Shown here: one piece after another, positions 9,332-19,120 of the stretch | Numbering within the stretch: position 1 is the stretch's first letter | Layout of the letters: the number at the start of each line of letters is the position of its first letter | Source: Sphingobacterium nematocida | GTDB lineage: Bacteria; Bacteroidota; Bacteroidia; Sphingobacteriales; Sphingobacteriaceae | Reading direction: 5' to 3' | Assembly: GCF_900168125.1 (NCBI RefSeq) | Contig: NZ_FUZF01000008.1 | Coordinates: 62,001 to 126,000, forward strand | Length of the DNA stretch: 64,000 bases | Program-made: the position numbers and the translations under genes | Notes under the pieces: generated by a model | Database searches by the model: none | What the model was told of the DNA's origin: nothing | What the model saw: the letters and a program-made list of their open reading frames with translations, nothing else

Positions 9332-10561
9332 CTACTCCGTAATTTCTAAAAGACGATCGCGCAATAATAGACACGCGCCTATTGCTGCAAACTTCTGGTC
9401 ATTGCTGGACATGACTATTTTGGTGTCTTTATTGACGATAGATAAGGAGTATTTATTGATAGCATTTTTTAAGGGAAGACTTAGGTATTCATCCGAAGCA
9501 GCTAGAACTCCTCCAATTATAATTAATTCGGGGTTGAATATGTTAATTAAAGCGGCTAGGCCTCGACCTAGCTTTTCGCCAATCTCGTTAATGGCTTCGA
9601 TGCATAAGGTGTCGTCCTTTTTTGCTGCTTGAATAATGTCATGTAGACGAATGTCCTCTACTTCATGGAATTTTTTTGTTAGGGTGCTGGTTGCGCCCTC
9701 TTTTAATTGGGTGATTACGCTACGACGTAAAGCATGGCCGGAGGCTTCAGTCTCTAAGCAACCCTTTTTGCCACATTTACAGATAATATCGTTGTCAAAG
9801 ATAGGGATATGTCCGAATTCTCCCGAAAAACCAGATTTTCCATAGTAGAGTTGGTTATTTATCAGAATGCCTAAGCCAATCCCATTGTCCACATTGATAA
9901 ATAGGGCGTCTTTTTCGTTCGTTAGGATACCGCTGGAGAATTCTCCATAAGCAAGTGCCTTGGTGTCGTTTTCTAAAAAGGTGTGTATGCCCAGTTCTTG
10001 TTCAAAGAAATTGGATAAAGGATCTTCGTAAAAATTGAAGTAACTGTATGAATAACCTGTTCTGTAGTTGATACGGCCTGATAGATTGACTCCTATTCCT
10101 AAAATTTTTTCTTTTTTGATGTTCAGTTTGGCAATAAAGTCTTTTATTTCTTTGCAGATATCCAATAAAGACTGTTCGTTATTCTCTAGTGTGTACGGGA
10201 TGTCATGTTTGCTGGCCACGAGTTCTTTTTTCATATTTATCATGGCAATACTCAGGAAGTCATGTCCTACCTGTACGCCTATAAAAAAGGCCGAGTTGGC
10301 TTCTAGACCGTAGTTGTTGGGCTTTCTACCTACGTTTGAGGTTTGCTTACCGTAATCTTTAACAAGTTTTTCATCGATAAGTTCAGTGATACACTCGTTT
10401 ATTTTTGGGATACTTATGTTGAATTCTTTGCTTAGTTCAGCTATTGTTGCGAGTTCATGTGAGGCGAAGTAGGCTAGAATTTTTTTTTTAAGTTTTATAT
10501 TCTTAAAAGCTACACCACTTATATTGGCATTATGTAAATCTGTTAAAAAGTTTGATCCCAT
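9332..10561 (-). CDS. ROK-family transcriptional regulator (NagC/Mlc type)
   Basis: Sugar-sensing DNA-binding protein of 409 aa. Residues about 20-75 form a winged helix (ILAYFASHELATIAELSKEF, then ISIPKINECITELI). The rest is a ROK sugar-kinase-like fold with GIGVNLSGRIN, a glycine-rich ATP-like site NVDNGIGLGILI, GEFGHIPI, and the zinc motif CKCGKKGCLE at about residues 258-267. I prefer the start MGSNFLTDL at 10561; an upstream ATG at 10657 would add 32 atypical residues and overlap the divergent palindrome. It is divergent from the MFS permease gene and is the only regulator in the locus, so it is the best candidate to control all three promoters. Confidence 0.88.
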   Translation of the reverse strand: MGSNFLTDLHNANISGVAFKNIKLKKKILAYFASHELATIAELSKEFNISIPKINECITELIDEKLVKDYGKQTSNVGRKPNNYGLEANSAFFIGVQVGHDFLSIAMINMKKELVASKHDIPYTLENNEQSLLDICKEIKDFIAKLNIKKEKILGIGVNLSGRINYRTGYSYSYFNFYEDPLSNFFEQELGIHTFLENDTKALAYGEFSSGILTNEKDALFINVDNGIGLGILINNQLYYGKSGFSGEFGHIPIFDNDIICKCGKKGCLETEASGHALRRSVITQLKEGATSTLTKKFHEVEDIRLHDIIQAAKKDDTLCIEAINEIGEKLGRGLAALINIFNPELIIIGGVLAASDEYLSLPLKNAINKYSLSIVNKDTKIVMSSNDQKFAAIGACLLLRDRLLEITE

Positions 10562-10573
10562 CTTAAAAATAAT

Positions 10574-10596
10574 TACCCGTTTAATACTCGGGTTAA
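10574..10596. promoter_or_regulatory. inverted repeat just upstream of the ROK start codon
   Basis: The arms TTACCCG and CGGGTTAA are separated by 9 nt and end 13 nt before the start codon. It could be an autoregulatory site or an mRNA hairpin. It differs from the AT-rich element shared by the other promoters of the locus. Confidence 0.35.
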
Positions 10597-10656
10597 ATAT
10601 AATAAAAAAGTTACGGAAGTTAAACCTCAATTCCAGTATCTGCTGTGGTTGACGCA

Positions 10657-10714
10657 TTATTATTAAAATATTTTAATAATAAATTGGTTGTTAGGTTTTT
10701 TTTTGATAAAATTG
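10657..10714 (+). promoter_or_regulatory. operator-like palindrome plus promoter of the MFS gene (element A)
   Basis: Positions 10657-10682 are a perfect 26-bp palindrome with half-site TTATTATTAAAAT. It runs into a -33 TTG at 10684-10686, followed after exactly 20 nt by a -7 box TAAAATTG at 10707-10714. The stretch 10660-10686 matches two other sites at 12155-12181 and 20543-20569 (about 23 of 27 positions with the latter), each at the same place relative to its promoter. Likely the binding site of the adjacent ROK regulator (inference). Confidence 0.65.
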
Positions 10715-10757
10715 AACTTTCTTAATAATCATTTTAAAACCGCATATCACTATCAAA

Positions 10758-12032
10758 TTGGAAAATAAAAAGGCTTTACATCCAATGTATTGGATTCCTA
10801 CGACTTGGTTTGCTATGGGGCTGCCCTTTGTGGCAGTGTCGGGCGCAAGTTCTATTATGTATAAAAATATGGGCGTATCTGATACACAGATCGCCTTTTG
10901 GACTTCGCTGATTATGATCCCCTGGACATTAAAGCCACTTTGGGGACCATTTCTTGAGTTATATAAGACGAGAAAGTTCTTTGTCTATATTACACAGATA
11001 TTTACCGGTATACTGTTTGGTTTAGTAGGGTTAACATTACAGTTGGATCATTTTTTTAGTTTTTCGATTGCGATATTGACGATTATAGCTTTAAGTGGGG
11101 CTACCCATGATACGGCCGCAGATGGTGTTTATCTCAACGAGTTGTCAGCTAAGGAGCAAGCTAAGTATGTTGGTTGGCAGGGGGCATTTTATAACGTGGC
11201 TAAAGTTTTTTCGGGTGGTGCACTGGTTTATTTGGCTGGACAGTTGGAGCGTGAAGTCGGTATTCATAATGCATGGATGATTGTTATGTTTGCTTATGGA
11301 GGGATAATGTTACTATTGGGATTCTATAATATGCGTATGTTGCCGTCCACCGAATCGGCCGTGAAATCGTCTACTTTTAAAGAAGGTATGGCTACTTTGA
11401 AGGATGTTATTGTCACTTTTTTTCAGAAAAAACATATCTGCTTCAGTTTGGCATTCATTGTTTTCTATCGCTTCGCCGAAGGACAGGCGATCAAAATAAT
11501 TCCCCTTTTCTTTAAGTCTTCGCGCACAGAAGGAGGGTTGGAGTTGAGCACATCACAGATTGGCTTGTTGTATGGTGTTTTTGGAGCTATTGCCTTTGTT
11601 TTGGGATCTATTGTCGCAGGTAATTTTATTGCGAAGAGTGGGTTGAATAGAAAATCGCTTTTGATTCTATGTACTGCATTTAATATTCCATTTGCTGCCT
11701 ACGCATTTTTGGCTGTAGCTCAGCCAGAAAACCTCTATATTATTGGAAGCGCTGTTGTTATAGAATATTTTGGATATGGATTTGGTTTTGTTGGACTGAT
11801 ATTGTTCATTATGCAGAATATTGCACCAGGAAAATATAAAATGGCACATTATGCTTTTGGGAGCGGCCTGGTGAACCTGGGATTTATGATTCCATCGATG
11901 ATCAGCGGCTGGTTGAGTGATATGATGGGGTATAAGGAGTTCTTTATTTGGGTCATGATTGCGACGATACCGGCTTTCATTGTGACTTGCTTGGTACCCC
12001 TAAAGAAGCCGGAGGAATCGGAAGAGGCGTAA
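10758..12032 (+). CDS. MFS permease (AmpG-like sugar/muropeptide transporter family)
   Basis: Inner-membrane transporter of 424 aa with about 12 hydrophobic segments. The start MYWIPTTWFAMGLPFVAVSG and the segment IALSGATHDTAADGVYLNEL resemble the AmpG/SLC33-like branch of the major facilitator superfamily, in which Bacteroidota have members for amino-sugar or anhydro-muropeptide import. The start codon is TTG (10758); no other start fits as well. It is divergent from the ROK regulator and precedes the SusCD locus, which suggests it carries the released sugar into the cytoplasm. Substrate not determined. Confidence 0.8.
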   Translation: MENKKALHPMYWIPTTWFAMGLPFVAVSGASSIMYKNMGVSDTQIAFWTSLIMIPWTLKPLWGPFLELYKTRKFFVYITQIFTGILFGLVGLTLQLDHFFSFSIAILTIIALSGATHDTAADGVYLNELSAKEQAKYVGWQGAFYNVAKVFSGGALVYLAGQLEREVGIHNAWMIVMFAYGGIMLLLGFYNMRMLPSTESAVKSSTFKEGMATLKDVIVTFFQKKHICFSLAFIVFYRFAEGQAIKIIPLFFKSSRTEGGLELSTSQIGLLYGVFGAIAFVLGSIVAGNFIAKSGLNRKSLLILCTAFNIPFAAYAFLAVAQPENLYIIGSAVVIEYFGYGFGFVGLILFIMQNIAPGKYKMAHYAFGSGLVNLGFMIPSMISGWLSDMMGYKEFFIWVMIATIPAFIVTCLVPLKKPEESEEA

Positions 12033-12054
12033 TAGATATATTTTTGTTTTTCGG

Positions 12055-12086
12055 AAATCTCATTGTTAAAAGCGATGAGATTTTTT
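12055..12086 (+). terminator. terminator after the MFS gene
   Basis: Stem AATCTCAT / ATGAGATT with a loop of about 12 nt and a TTTTTT tail. Confidence 0.75.
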
Positions 12087-12154
12087 GTTTATATAGTGTA
12101 TTATTTATTTAAAAGGTGTTTTGTTTGCCTTTTTTGTTGCGTCATGCAAGTTTA

Positions 12155-12209
12155 ATATTAAAAAAAATTATAAATAAGTTGATTGTTTGATATTTTATTT
12201 CTTATTTAG
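12155..12209 (+). promoter_or_regulatory. operator-like element and promoter of transcription unit 1 (element B)
   Basis: The 360-nt gap before susC holds this element. Positions 12155-12181 match 20543-20569 at 24 of 27 positions and end in a -33 TTG (12179-12181). After exactly 20 nt comes TTATTTAG (12202-12209), a weak version of TAnnTTTG. The segment TAAATAAG (12171-12178) and CTTATTTA (12201-12208) also form inverted arms with a 22-nt spacer, repeated with the same spacing in element C except for the outermost base. The remaining 183 nt to the susC ATG would be a long 5' leader; I see no clear structure in it. Confidence 0.65.
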
Positions 12210-12392
12210 CATCGAAGTACTGAGCAAAGCTTAAATATGATACCATATTGTTCGTAGGAGATATTCTTGTTTTATAAAAGGGAATGCCAGATAACTGTTG
12301 TCTCTAACCTTGTTTGATTAACTGATATAATTTCAACGAGCAGTTATGTTTTGAATCGATGACTATTTAAAATAAACATTAAACACTAAATT

Positions 12393-15300
12393 ATGCAATT
12401 TTTAAACTTTAAGCGGTCTTATCACCTGAAGACCATTAGTTTGCTTTTTTTGCTGATGCAAACTGTTATGACGTTTGCCCAGTCTGTGGTGAAAGGCTAT
12501 GTTCTTGATGAAAGGAGTAAGCCTGTTGCAGGAGCAAATGTTAAATTAAAGGGAAAAACGACTTCTGTATTTACAGATGGTAAAGGCTTTTTTCAAATTA
12601 ATTCTGTTGGTTTTCCTGTAGCTTTAGAAATTAGTTACGTTGGTTTTCAAACTAAAGAACAAGTCGTTAGGGATGCAGGCGATGTGACTATTGCATTGAC
12701 TTCAAGTGATAAGGAGATAGATGAGGTTGTGGTTGTGGCGTACGGTACACAGAAAAGAAGTAATGTTGTCGGTTCCGTAACACAGATATCCGCCGATGAT
12801 ATTAAAAAGGCGCCATCGATGAACATTACAAACTCGCTCGTAGGGCGAGTCCCTGGACTATCAGGAGTGCAACAGTCAGGAAGACCCGGCGCTGATAATG
12901 CCTCATTGTATTTACGCGGTGTAGGTACTTATGGTGAAAATCAATCGCCGTTGGTCATCATTGATGATATAGAGCGAAGCCTGTCCACTTTGGCTTATTT
13001 GGATCCCAGTGAGATCGAAACGATTTCTTTTCTTAAAGATGCAGTAGCTACTGCAGCATATGGACTTCAGGCAGCGAATGGTATTATTCTCGTCAAAACA
13101 AAATCGGGACGTAAAGAAGAAACTAAGGTTTCTTACAATTTTGGCTATAGTATTGGTCAAAATACGAGGTTTCCAAAATTTTTGGATGGACCGGATTACA
13201 TGACTTGGTACAATAAAGGAACAGAACTGGATAACGATTTCTTATTGAGTACCAACCAAACTCAGGTAGGATTGGTTTATACGCAGGAGATGATTGATGC
13301 AGTTCGTTCTGGAGCCAATACAAATCCGTTATTGGGAAATACGGATTGGATCAGTTTGTTGACAGATAATAATTCGTATTCCCAGCATCACGCGGCGACT
13401 ATTTCTGGAGGGGGAAACAAATCGCAGTATTTCGCCTCTGTAAGTCATATGGATCAAGATGGGGTGATTGACAATACTGGATTTAAACGATACAATGTTA
13501 GGACAAATTTGAAAAATGACATTAATGATTACCTAACCCTTACACTAAACATGGGCTTGCGTAATCAAGTTAGCAACACCCCAGGGATTTCGCCTGATAA
13601 TTCAGAATATATGAACCCTTTTTATCAGGCAGTCCGTATGTTGCCTAACTTACCTATGTATGCTCCAAATGGTCTTCCGACAGCTTACCAAGCAGGTGCT
13701 GGTTGGGTAAATCCTATTGCTTCGGTGGAAAATTCGGGTTATCAAAAGTATAAATCTAATATCTTTCAAGGACAGGCTAATCTTGATTTTCGTGTACCAG
13801 GAGTAGAAGGGCTGGTCCTGAAAGTACAAGGAGCTTATGATTTTACTGGTAGAGAAGGCAAAAGATGGACCACGCCATACCGTACCATGGGACGGTCACG
13901 CGATCAGGTAACAGGTGATTATACGGCACTGGATGTTGTACCGGGTATAGGAAAAACAACGCTTAGACAAGATTACCAAGCATCTTATAGAAAAACGATG
14001 CAGTCGAGTTTGAATTACAGTAAGACGGTGGGCGACCACGCGTTTACGGGTTTGGCCCTGTATGAATATTCTGGTACTAAAGGCAATATTTTTGCTACTG
14101 GTGCTAGTAATTTTCCAATTTCTATTATACAAGAAATTAATTATGGATCAACAGATCCAAATGACTTGATCGCGGCTACAGGCTCTAGTGATGCGGAGAC
14201 GGCAAGGGCAGGCTTCGTAGCACGCTTAAATTACGCTTATCAAGATAAATATCTGGTGGAGTTAGTGTCTAGGTGGGATGCTTCGGCAAATTTCATTAAG
14301 GAAAACCGTTGGAAGTCGTTTCCCGCTGTTGGATTGGGTTGGATTGTGTCTCGAGAAAATTTCTTTGCAAAAGCTTTAGAAACCGTTGATTTTTTGAAGG
14401 TGAAAGCCTCATATGGTAGAGCTGGAAATGATCGCGCTCAGGTAGGTACTTTCCCTTATCTGTCTACTTTTTCTCAAACGACGATTAATAATCCTGTTCC
14501 TCATGGGCATACCCCACCTGTTGTGATCGGTGGAAAACCGGTAATGCCTATCTATACCAATCCTTTGCAGAATCCTAAGTTGAGATGGGAAGAGTCTACT
14601 ATTATGAATGTGGGTTTTGAGTCTAGATTCTTAAATGGAAAATTGGGCTTTGACTTTGAGTGGTTCTACCGTCTCACAGATGACATACTTGAGCGGGTTA
14701 ACAATTTATATCCAGGTTCTATGGGTGGTTACTATCCGGCGTTAGTTAATGTGGGGTCCGTGGATAATAGAGGATTTGATGCGCAATTGCGCTATAATGA
14801 TCGGGTAGGAGAGTTTAAATATGGTATTACAGGTAATGTAAATTGGGCTCGTAATCGCATTTTAAAAAGAGATGAGCCTGATGGTACGCCAGCATGGAAG
14901 AGTTTGATCGGTAAACCTGTAGGCACCAAAATCGGATTTATCTCTGATGGAATAATTCAAGATTGGGAGGAGGCTAGAAATACCCCGACGCCTAGTGGAG
15001 GTACTTTGGCTCCCGGATTCTTTAAATTCAGAGATCTTAATGGAGACGGTAAGATTACTGTAGCAGAGGATCAGACTTACATTGGTCGTTCTAATGTGCC
15101 TGAGTTAACTTTTGGCTTAAATATCGATCTGGCGTACAAAGGGTTTGATTTTTCAGCGTTGCTACAAGGTGCAACAATGGTAAATATTAGTTTGGCAGGT
15201 ACGTATGAGGGCTCTTCAAATACGAGTGGTGTTGATGACAATACGCCATTTACCAGAGCTTTTTATAATTATGGGAACTCCCCTTATTTCTTAGTAGAAA

Positions 15301-15629
15301 ATTCTTGGAGACCCGATAATCCGGATGCGGAATTTCCACGATTAAGTGCTTATAAAGCAACAGGTATCTCCAATCAAAATGGTTTTTCTAACTCGGGATG
15401 GGTGCGCGATGGAAGTTATTTACGTTTAAAGTCTGCTCAGTTGGGCTACACTTTCTCTAAATCAATGTTGCAACAGATTAAGATTGAAAATATCCGATTG
15501 TTTGTTTCAGGGTCAAACTTGTTTACTTGGGATAAATTAAAATATATCGATCCTGAGATGCCTAATGTAAATAATGGGTTTTATCCGCAACAGCGCATCT
15601 TTGAATTTGGCTTAAATGTGACTTTTTAA
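12393..15629 (+). CDS. SusC-like TonB-dependent outer-membrane transporter 1
   Basis: 1078-aa SusC/RagA-family importer that pairs with the SusD lipoprotein encoded next. A signal peptide ends at about TFAQ (residue 29). A CarboxypepD_reg-like domain follows (VVKGYVLDERSKPVAGANVK, about 32-115), then a TonB-box-like region DEVVVVAYGTQKRS, the plug (SLYLRGVGTYGENQSPLVII, about 170-230) and a 22-strand barrel ending in FEFGLNVTF with the terminal Phe needed for barrel assembly. First gene of transcription unit 1. Predicted to import an oligosaccharide. Confidence 0.93.
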   Translation: MQFLNFKRSYHLKTISLLFLLMQTVMTFAQSVVKGYVLDERSKPVAGANVKLKGKTTSVFTDGKGFFQINSVGFPVALEISYVGFQTKEQVVRDAGDVTIALTSSDKEIDEVVVVAYGTQKRSNVVGSVTQISADDIKKAPSMNITNSLVGRVPGLSGVQQSGRPGADNASLYLRGVGTYGENQSPLVIIDDIERSLSTLAYLDPSEIETISFLKDAVATAAYGLQAANGIILVKTKSGRKEETKVSYNFGYSIGQNTRFPKFLDGPDYMTWYNKGTELDNDFLLSTNQTQVGLVYTQEMIDAVRSGANTNPLLGNTDWISLLTDNNSYSQHHAATISGGGNKSQYFASVSHMDQDGVIDNTGFKRYNVRTNLKNDINDYLTLTLNMGLRNQVSNTPGISPDNSEYMNPFYQAVRMLPNLPMYAPNGLPTAYQAGAGWVNPIASVENSGYQKYKSNIFQGQANLDFRVPGVEGLVLKVQGAYDFTGREGKRWTTPYRTMGRSRDQVTGDYTALDVVPGIGKTTLRQDYQASYRKTMQSSLNYSKTVGDHAFTGLALYEYSGTKGNIFATGASNFPISIIQEINYGSTDPNDLIAATGSSDAETARAGFVARLNYAYQDKYLVELVSRWDASANFIKENRWKSFPAVGLGWIVSRENFFAKALETVDFLKVKASYGRAGNDRAQVGTFPYLSTFSQTTINNPVPHGHTPPVVIGGKPVMPIYTNPLQNPKLRWEESTIMNVGFESRFLNGKLGFDFEWFYRLTDDILERVNNLYPGSMGGYYPALVNVGSVDNRGFDAQLRYNDRVGEFKYGITGNVNWARNRILKRDEPDGTPAWKSLIGKPVGTKIGFISDGIIQDWEEARNTPTPSGGTLAPGFFKFRDLNGDGKITVAEDQTYIGRSNVPELTFGLNIDLAYKGFDFSALLQGATMVNISLAGTYEGSSNTSGVDDNTPFTRAFYNYGNSPYFLVENSWRPDNPDAEFPRLSAYKATGISNQNGFSNSGWVRDGSYLRLKSAQLGYTFSKSMLQQIKIENIRLFVSGSNLFTWDKLKYIDPEMPNVNNGFYPQQRIFEFGLNVTF

Positions 15630-15666
15630 GAAGGTCTAATTCATTAACAAACATTAAGTGATTCTC

Positions 15667-17373
15667 ATGAAAAATATTAAAACAACTATAAAAAGAACGA
15701 GTTTAGCAATTTTAGCAGTGACCGCTATATCTTTTCAAGGATGTAATCTGGATCTAGATCTGCAAGATCGCCTTGTCGAGGAAAGTGTCTGGTCAGATCC
15801 TAATACAGCCGAGTTGTATGTCTCAGGTATGTATGGGGTATTTCAAAAGTTTCAGTTCGGTAATTTTCCTAATCTAGGCTACAATAATGCGATGGATGCT
15901 TTGGCTGATGGGATGAAATTCACGTCCAATACACTGGGGAATGGTACGGTTAACACTTTAATTTCTAATGCAAATTATTTTTCTCCTGCCACGGTAGGCT
16001 TGAATTTTTGGAACCCAGGTTTCGTTGGGATTAGACGTGTCAATGAAATGATAGAGGGGGTAAAGACAAAGTCTAAACTCAGTGAAGAACAAAAGTTGGT
16101 ATATGAAGCTGAAGGTCGCTATGTCCGGGCTTACACTTATTTTTGGTTGGCAAAACTGCACGGTAGCCTTCCTGTTTTTAGATCATTAGGCGATTATAGC
16201 TCAAAAGATAAACCACGTTCTAGCGAGCAGGAGGTTTATGATTTTATGATTGAAGATTTAACTTTTGCTGCCGAAAATCTGCCAAAAACAAATCTCAGCG
16301 GACGTGCAACTAAAGGTGCTGCCTATGGTATGCTGTCGCGTGTAGCGCTGTACGCGGGCTCAATTGCAAAGTATGACAACAAGCAGTTCAATACGGATGC
16401 CTTGACAGGAATTTCGCAAACAAAGGCAAAGGACTATTTTGGTATATCTGCTAGTGCTGCTACAAAAGTCGTTGAATTAGCAGGCGAAGGGTTGTATGCA
16501 TTGGATACTGACTTCGCTGGGATATTTAGAAAAAAAGATACGAAAGAGGCGATTTTCAGGGTGGATTATCTAGCGCCTAATATAACACACGATTATGATT
16601 TGGGCTATGCCCCACCGCGTGATGCTGCAGGAAATACACTGGTATATGGAGTACCTACGGCAGAGCTGGTAGATGAATTTGAGATGGCAGATGGAGCTAA
16701 GTTTTCTTGGTCGAATCCTGTGCATGCAGCTAACCCGTATAGTAATAGAGAGCCTCGTTTTGAAGCAACTATTCTACATAATAACTCGGTTTGGAAGGGA
16801 CGTGTACTAAATACTACTGAAGCGGATGCTGTCGAGGGATTTGTCGAGTTCGGTAGAAGTGGAGATCCAAAGCGAACGGTTACGGGTTATTATGCAAAGA
16901 AGATGTTAGACCCTAGCAATACAACTTTTGTTGTGAATAAGAGTACGCAAAGCTGGATTGAGATGCGGTATGCAGAAATTATATTGGTGTTGGCTGAGGC
17001 TAAGGCACAATTGGATGATTATGCGTCAGCGACGACCTATATCAATATGTTGCGTAGTAAAAGGGGGCTTAACTCCATTAGTGTTTCAGGCAGTACACAG
17101 GCTATGCAAGCTATTGAGCACGAGCGAAAAGTAGAGCTAGCTTTTGAAGGACATCGTTTTTGGGATCTGCGTAGATGGCGAAAGGCACATATCGAATTGA
17201 ATGGTAAGAAAATGACTGGCCATAAAATCACTGGACAGGGTGCGGGATATACCTACGAGGTCGTTCCGGCAGACGCTGTCAACAGGAGTTTCACCGGAAA
17301 ACTTTATTACTTGCCAATTCCAGAAAATGAGGTGCAGTTAAATTTAGCTCTTGATCAAATCTTTGGTTGGTAA
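15667..17373 (+). CDS. SusD-like surface lipoprotein 1 (RagB/SusD family)
   Basis: Surface-exposed glycan-binding lid of the adjacent SusC. 568 aa. A lipoprotein signal ends at SFQGC (Cys about residue 25), followed by a helical TPR-rich SusD fold with AEGRYVRAYTYFWLAKLHGS and the family C-terminal motif EHERKVELAFEGHRFWDLRR. I use the ATG at 15667; the frame extends three codons upstream to a GTG. It lies 37 nt after susC, in the same operon. Confidence 0.92.
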   Translation: MKNIKTTIKRTSLAILAVTAISFQGCNLDLDLQDRLVEESVWSDPNTAELYVSGMYGVFQKFQFGNFPNLGYNNAMDALADGMKFTSNTLGNGTVNTLISNANYFSPATVGLNFWNPGFVGIRRVNEMIEGVKTKSKLSEEQKLVYEAEGRYVRAYTYFWLAKLHGSLPVFRSLGDYSSKDKPRSSEQEVYDFMIEDLTFAAENLPKTNLSGRATKGAAYGMLSRVALYAGSIAKYDNKQFNTDALTGISQTKAKDYFGISASAATKVVELAGEGLYALDTDFAGIFRKKDTKEAIFRVDYLAPNITHDYDLGYAPPRDAAGNTLVYGVPTAELVDEFEMADGAKFSWSNPVHAANPYSNREPRFEATILHNNSVWKGRVLNTTEADAVEGFVEFGRSGDPKRTVTGYYAKKMLDPSNTTFVVNKSTQSWIEMRYAEIILVLAEAKAQLDDYASATTYINMLRSKRGLNSISVSGSTQAMQAIEHERKVELAFEGHRFWDLRRWRKAHIELNGKKMTGHKITGQGAGYTYEVVPADAVNRSFTGKLYYLPIPENEVQLNLALDQIFGW

Positions 17374-17400
17374 TCATCTGTTCACTTAAAAATTAGGAAA

Positions 17401-19041
17401 ATGTTACTGAAAAATATAGTTTATAGTGCCGCAGTTTTGTTGGCTTTTAATGCTTGTCAAAAACCAGACTATGGACAGCGAAATGAAAAAAATGGATTAG
17501 CGGATATCTATGCCACTATAGAGGGAAAGGCTACAGACCGTTTGTTTAATAGTACTTTTGCGAACGATACTTTCTTTGTAAATGTGGATTATTATTATCC
17601 AATAGATTCGGATAATGAAGTAAATCTGAAACGTATGCTTTTAAGAGCATCCTTGCCCGCAGATGCTAAAATTACCCCTGGTCTTAATGGTTTTATTGAT
17701 TTGAGTGAGCCTCGGACTTTAACTGTAACATCAGGTACGGGAGACAAACAGAATTATGTCGTCAAAGCTTTGAAAAGAGGAAGTACAGCACTGAATAAAG
17801 TGACAATAACTGTTGGTGCTGATGTGGTGGAGGGAATTATCGCGGGGAAAACTGTAACTTTTTTTGTTCTCCCAGGGATTGATGTGAGTAAAGTAAAGTT
17901 GGAATATGTAATCAATAAACATTCAACAGGATCTATTGTGAATGGTAGTGCGATTGATTTAGGGACTGGATCTAAAGTTTTTAGTGTTTCCGCTCCAGGT
18001 GATGCAAAATCTGATTATACTTTTGTTGTTAAAGAGCCCGTGAAGAAAGAACGTGGTTTGGGGATAAGTCGTAGATTATTTGTGAAAACTGCCGCGGAGT
18101 TAGGGTTTTCAGCAAATAATGAAACCTCTCTGTTTGTTAGTGGCGATTATGTGGTAATTGTTACTAGAAGTAATCCATCTGTGTTTAAAGTGTACAATAG
18201 GTTTACCGGCGTATTCTCGCACAGTATAACTAGTCCTTTGCCTGGTGGTCGTCTGTCATTTCAGGGGATCGGTGATGGATCTGAATCATTTGCGATTACT
18301 AGTTATACACCCGCCAATAGTGCTTTTATTGTGTATAGGTATAATAATGTGAATGATAAAAATCCAGTTAAGCTGTTGGAGTGGACAAATGCCAAACCTG
18401 CTACTGTCCCAGGGGATGGTAGTATCGGACGTAAGGTGGCATGGGCAGGAAGTCTGACTGGTAAAGGAGTGATGACAGCCTCTTTGGCCAACAGTAGATT
18501 CTTTTATGAGTGGCGAATGGAGAATGGTTTGTTCACAAGTACGCAGCCTGTTTTAAAAGAATATAAGGATGGTGAAGCTTCCTTGGGCTTCTTGGCTGAG
18601 TACGTTCCTATGAGTGCTAATGAGGGTGCTAACTATATAGCAAGTGCAAATACGGAATTGGTTTATCTTTCTGGTGCGAGTTATGGACGGATCGCTACTT
18701 TTCCTACAGTGCCCAATACGATGATGAATAATTCTATAGCCTATGTCAGATTTAATAATGCAGATATTGTTGCTCAATTGAAGTTGATTGAAAAGAATGA
18801 TAATTCACAAATGTTCATTTACGATATCACGAATAGGTCATTAATTGGTACATCTATTTCGGCTCCCAATTATAATGATTTACGTGTATATCAATCTGAA
18901 TTATTTTTGGGGAATGCTAATTTGAATGCTACTGGAGACATCTGTGTTGGTACGTCGGAGAATGGAGAGCGTCTTCAGGTTTATATGCTTAGTACCTTCG
19001 GGTATTTGGTCTGTCATGAGTTTACTACCTATGCTGACTAA
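17401..19041 (+). CDS. DUF5018-type surface lipoprotein (probable glycan-binding accessory)
   Basis: 546-aa lipoprotein with a signal ending at AFNAC. Residues about 30-220 appear as two Ig-like beta domains of the DUF5018 sort (FIDLSEPRTLTVTSGTG, then NYVVKALKR; later KSDYTFVVKEPVKK), a pattern repeated twice. Residues about 230-546 are beta-rich and look like a propeller. It sits third in a susC-susD-X unit, the usual place for a surface glycan-binding protein. That role is inferred from position; no catalytic motif was seen. Confidence 0.65.
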   Translation: MLLKNIVYSAAVLLAFNACQKPDYGQRNEKNGLADIYATIEGKATDRLFNSTFANDTFFVNVDYYYPIDSDNEVNLKRMLLRASLPADAKITPGLNGFIDLSEPRTLTVTSGTGDKQNYVVKALKRGSTALNKVTITVGADVVEGIIAGKTVTFFVLPGIDVSKVKLEYVINKHSTGSIVNGSAIDLGTGSKVFSVSAPGDAKSDYTFVVKEPVKKERGLGISRRLFVKTAAELGFSANNETSLFVSGDYVVIVTRSNPSVFKVYNRFTGVFSHSITSPLPGGRLSFQGIGDGSESFAITSYTPANSAFIVYRYNNVNDKNPVKLLEWTNAKPATVPGDGSIGRKVAWAGSLTGKGVMTASLANSRFFYEWRMENGLFTSTQPVLKEYKDGEASLGFLAEYVPMSANEGANYIASANTELVYLSGASYGRIATFPTVPNTMMNNSIAYVRFNNADIVAQLKLIEKNDNSQMFIYDITNRSLIGTSISAPNYNDLRVYQSELFLGNANLNATGDICVGTSENGERLQVYMLSTFGYLVCHEFTTYAD

Positions 19042-19061
19042 ATAATTATTAAATTATTAAC

Positions 19062-19092
19062 CCTGCCTTTTAAATTCACTTTGGAAGGCAGG
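19062..19092 (+). terminator. hairpin between the DUF5018 and hydrolase-like genes
   Basis: Stem CCTGCCTT / AAGGCAGG with a 15-nt loop, followed by TTATTTTA. It could end or thin out transcription before the next gene; the tail is only partly T-rich. Confidence 0.55.
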
Positions 19093-19120
19093 TTATTTTA
19101 GAATCATCCTATATTTTATT

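Noticed and set aside
10562..10657. Longer start for the ROK regulator
   Set aside because: The added 32 residues are not helix-turn-helix-like and would place the palindrome at the start codon; the ATG at 10561 fits the family.
10758..12032. Peptidoglycan-recycling operon based on the AmpG-like permease
   Set aside because: No NagZ, AmiE, AnmK, MurQ or DUF1343 genes are near; the AmpG likeness alone is too general.
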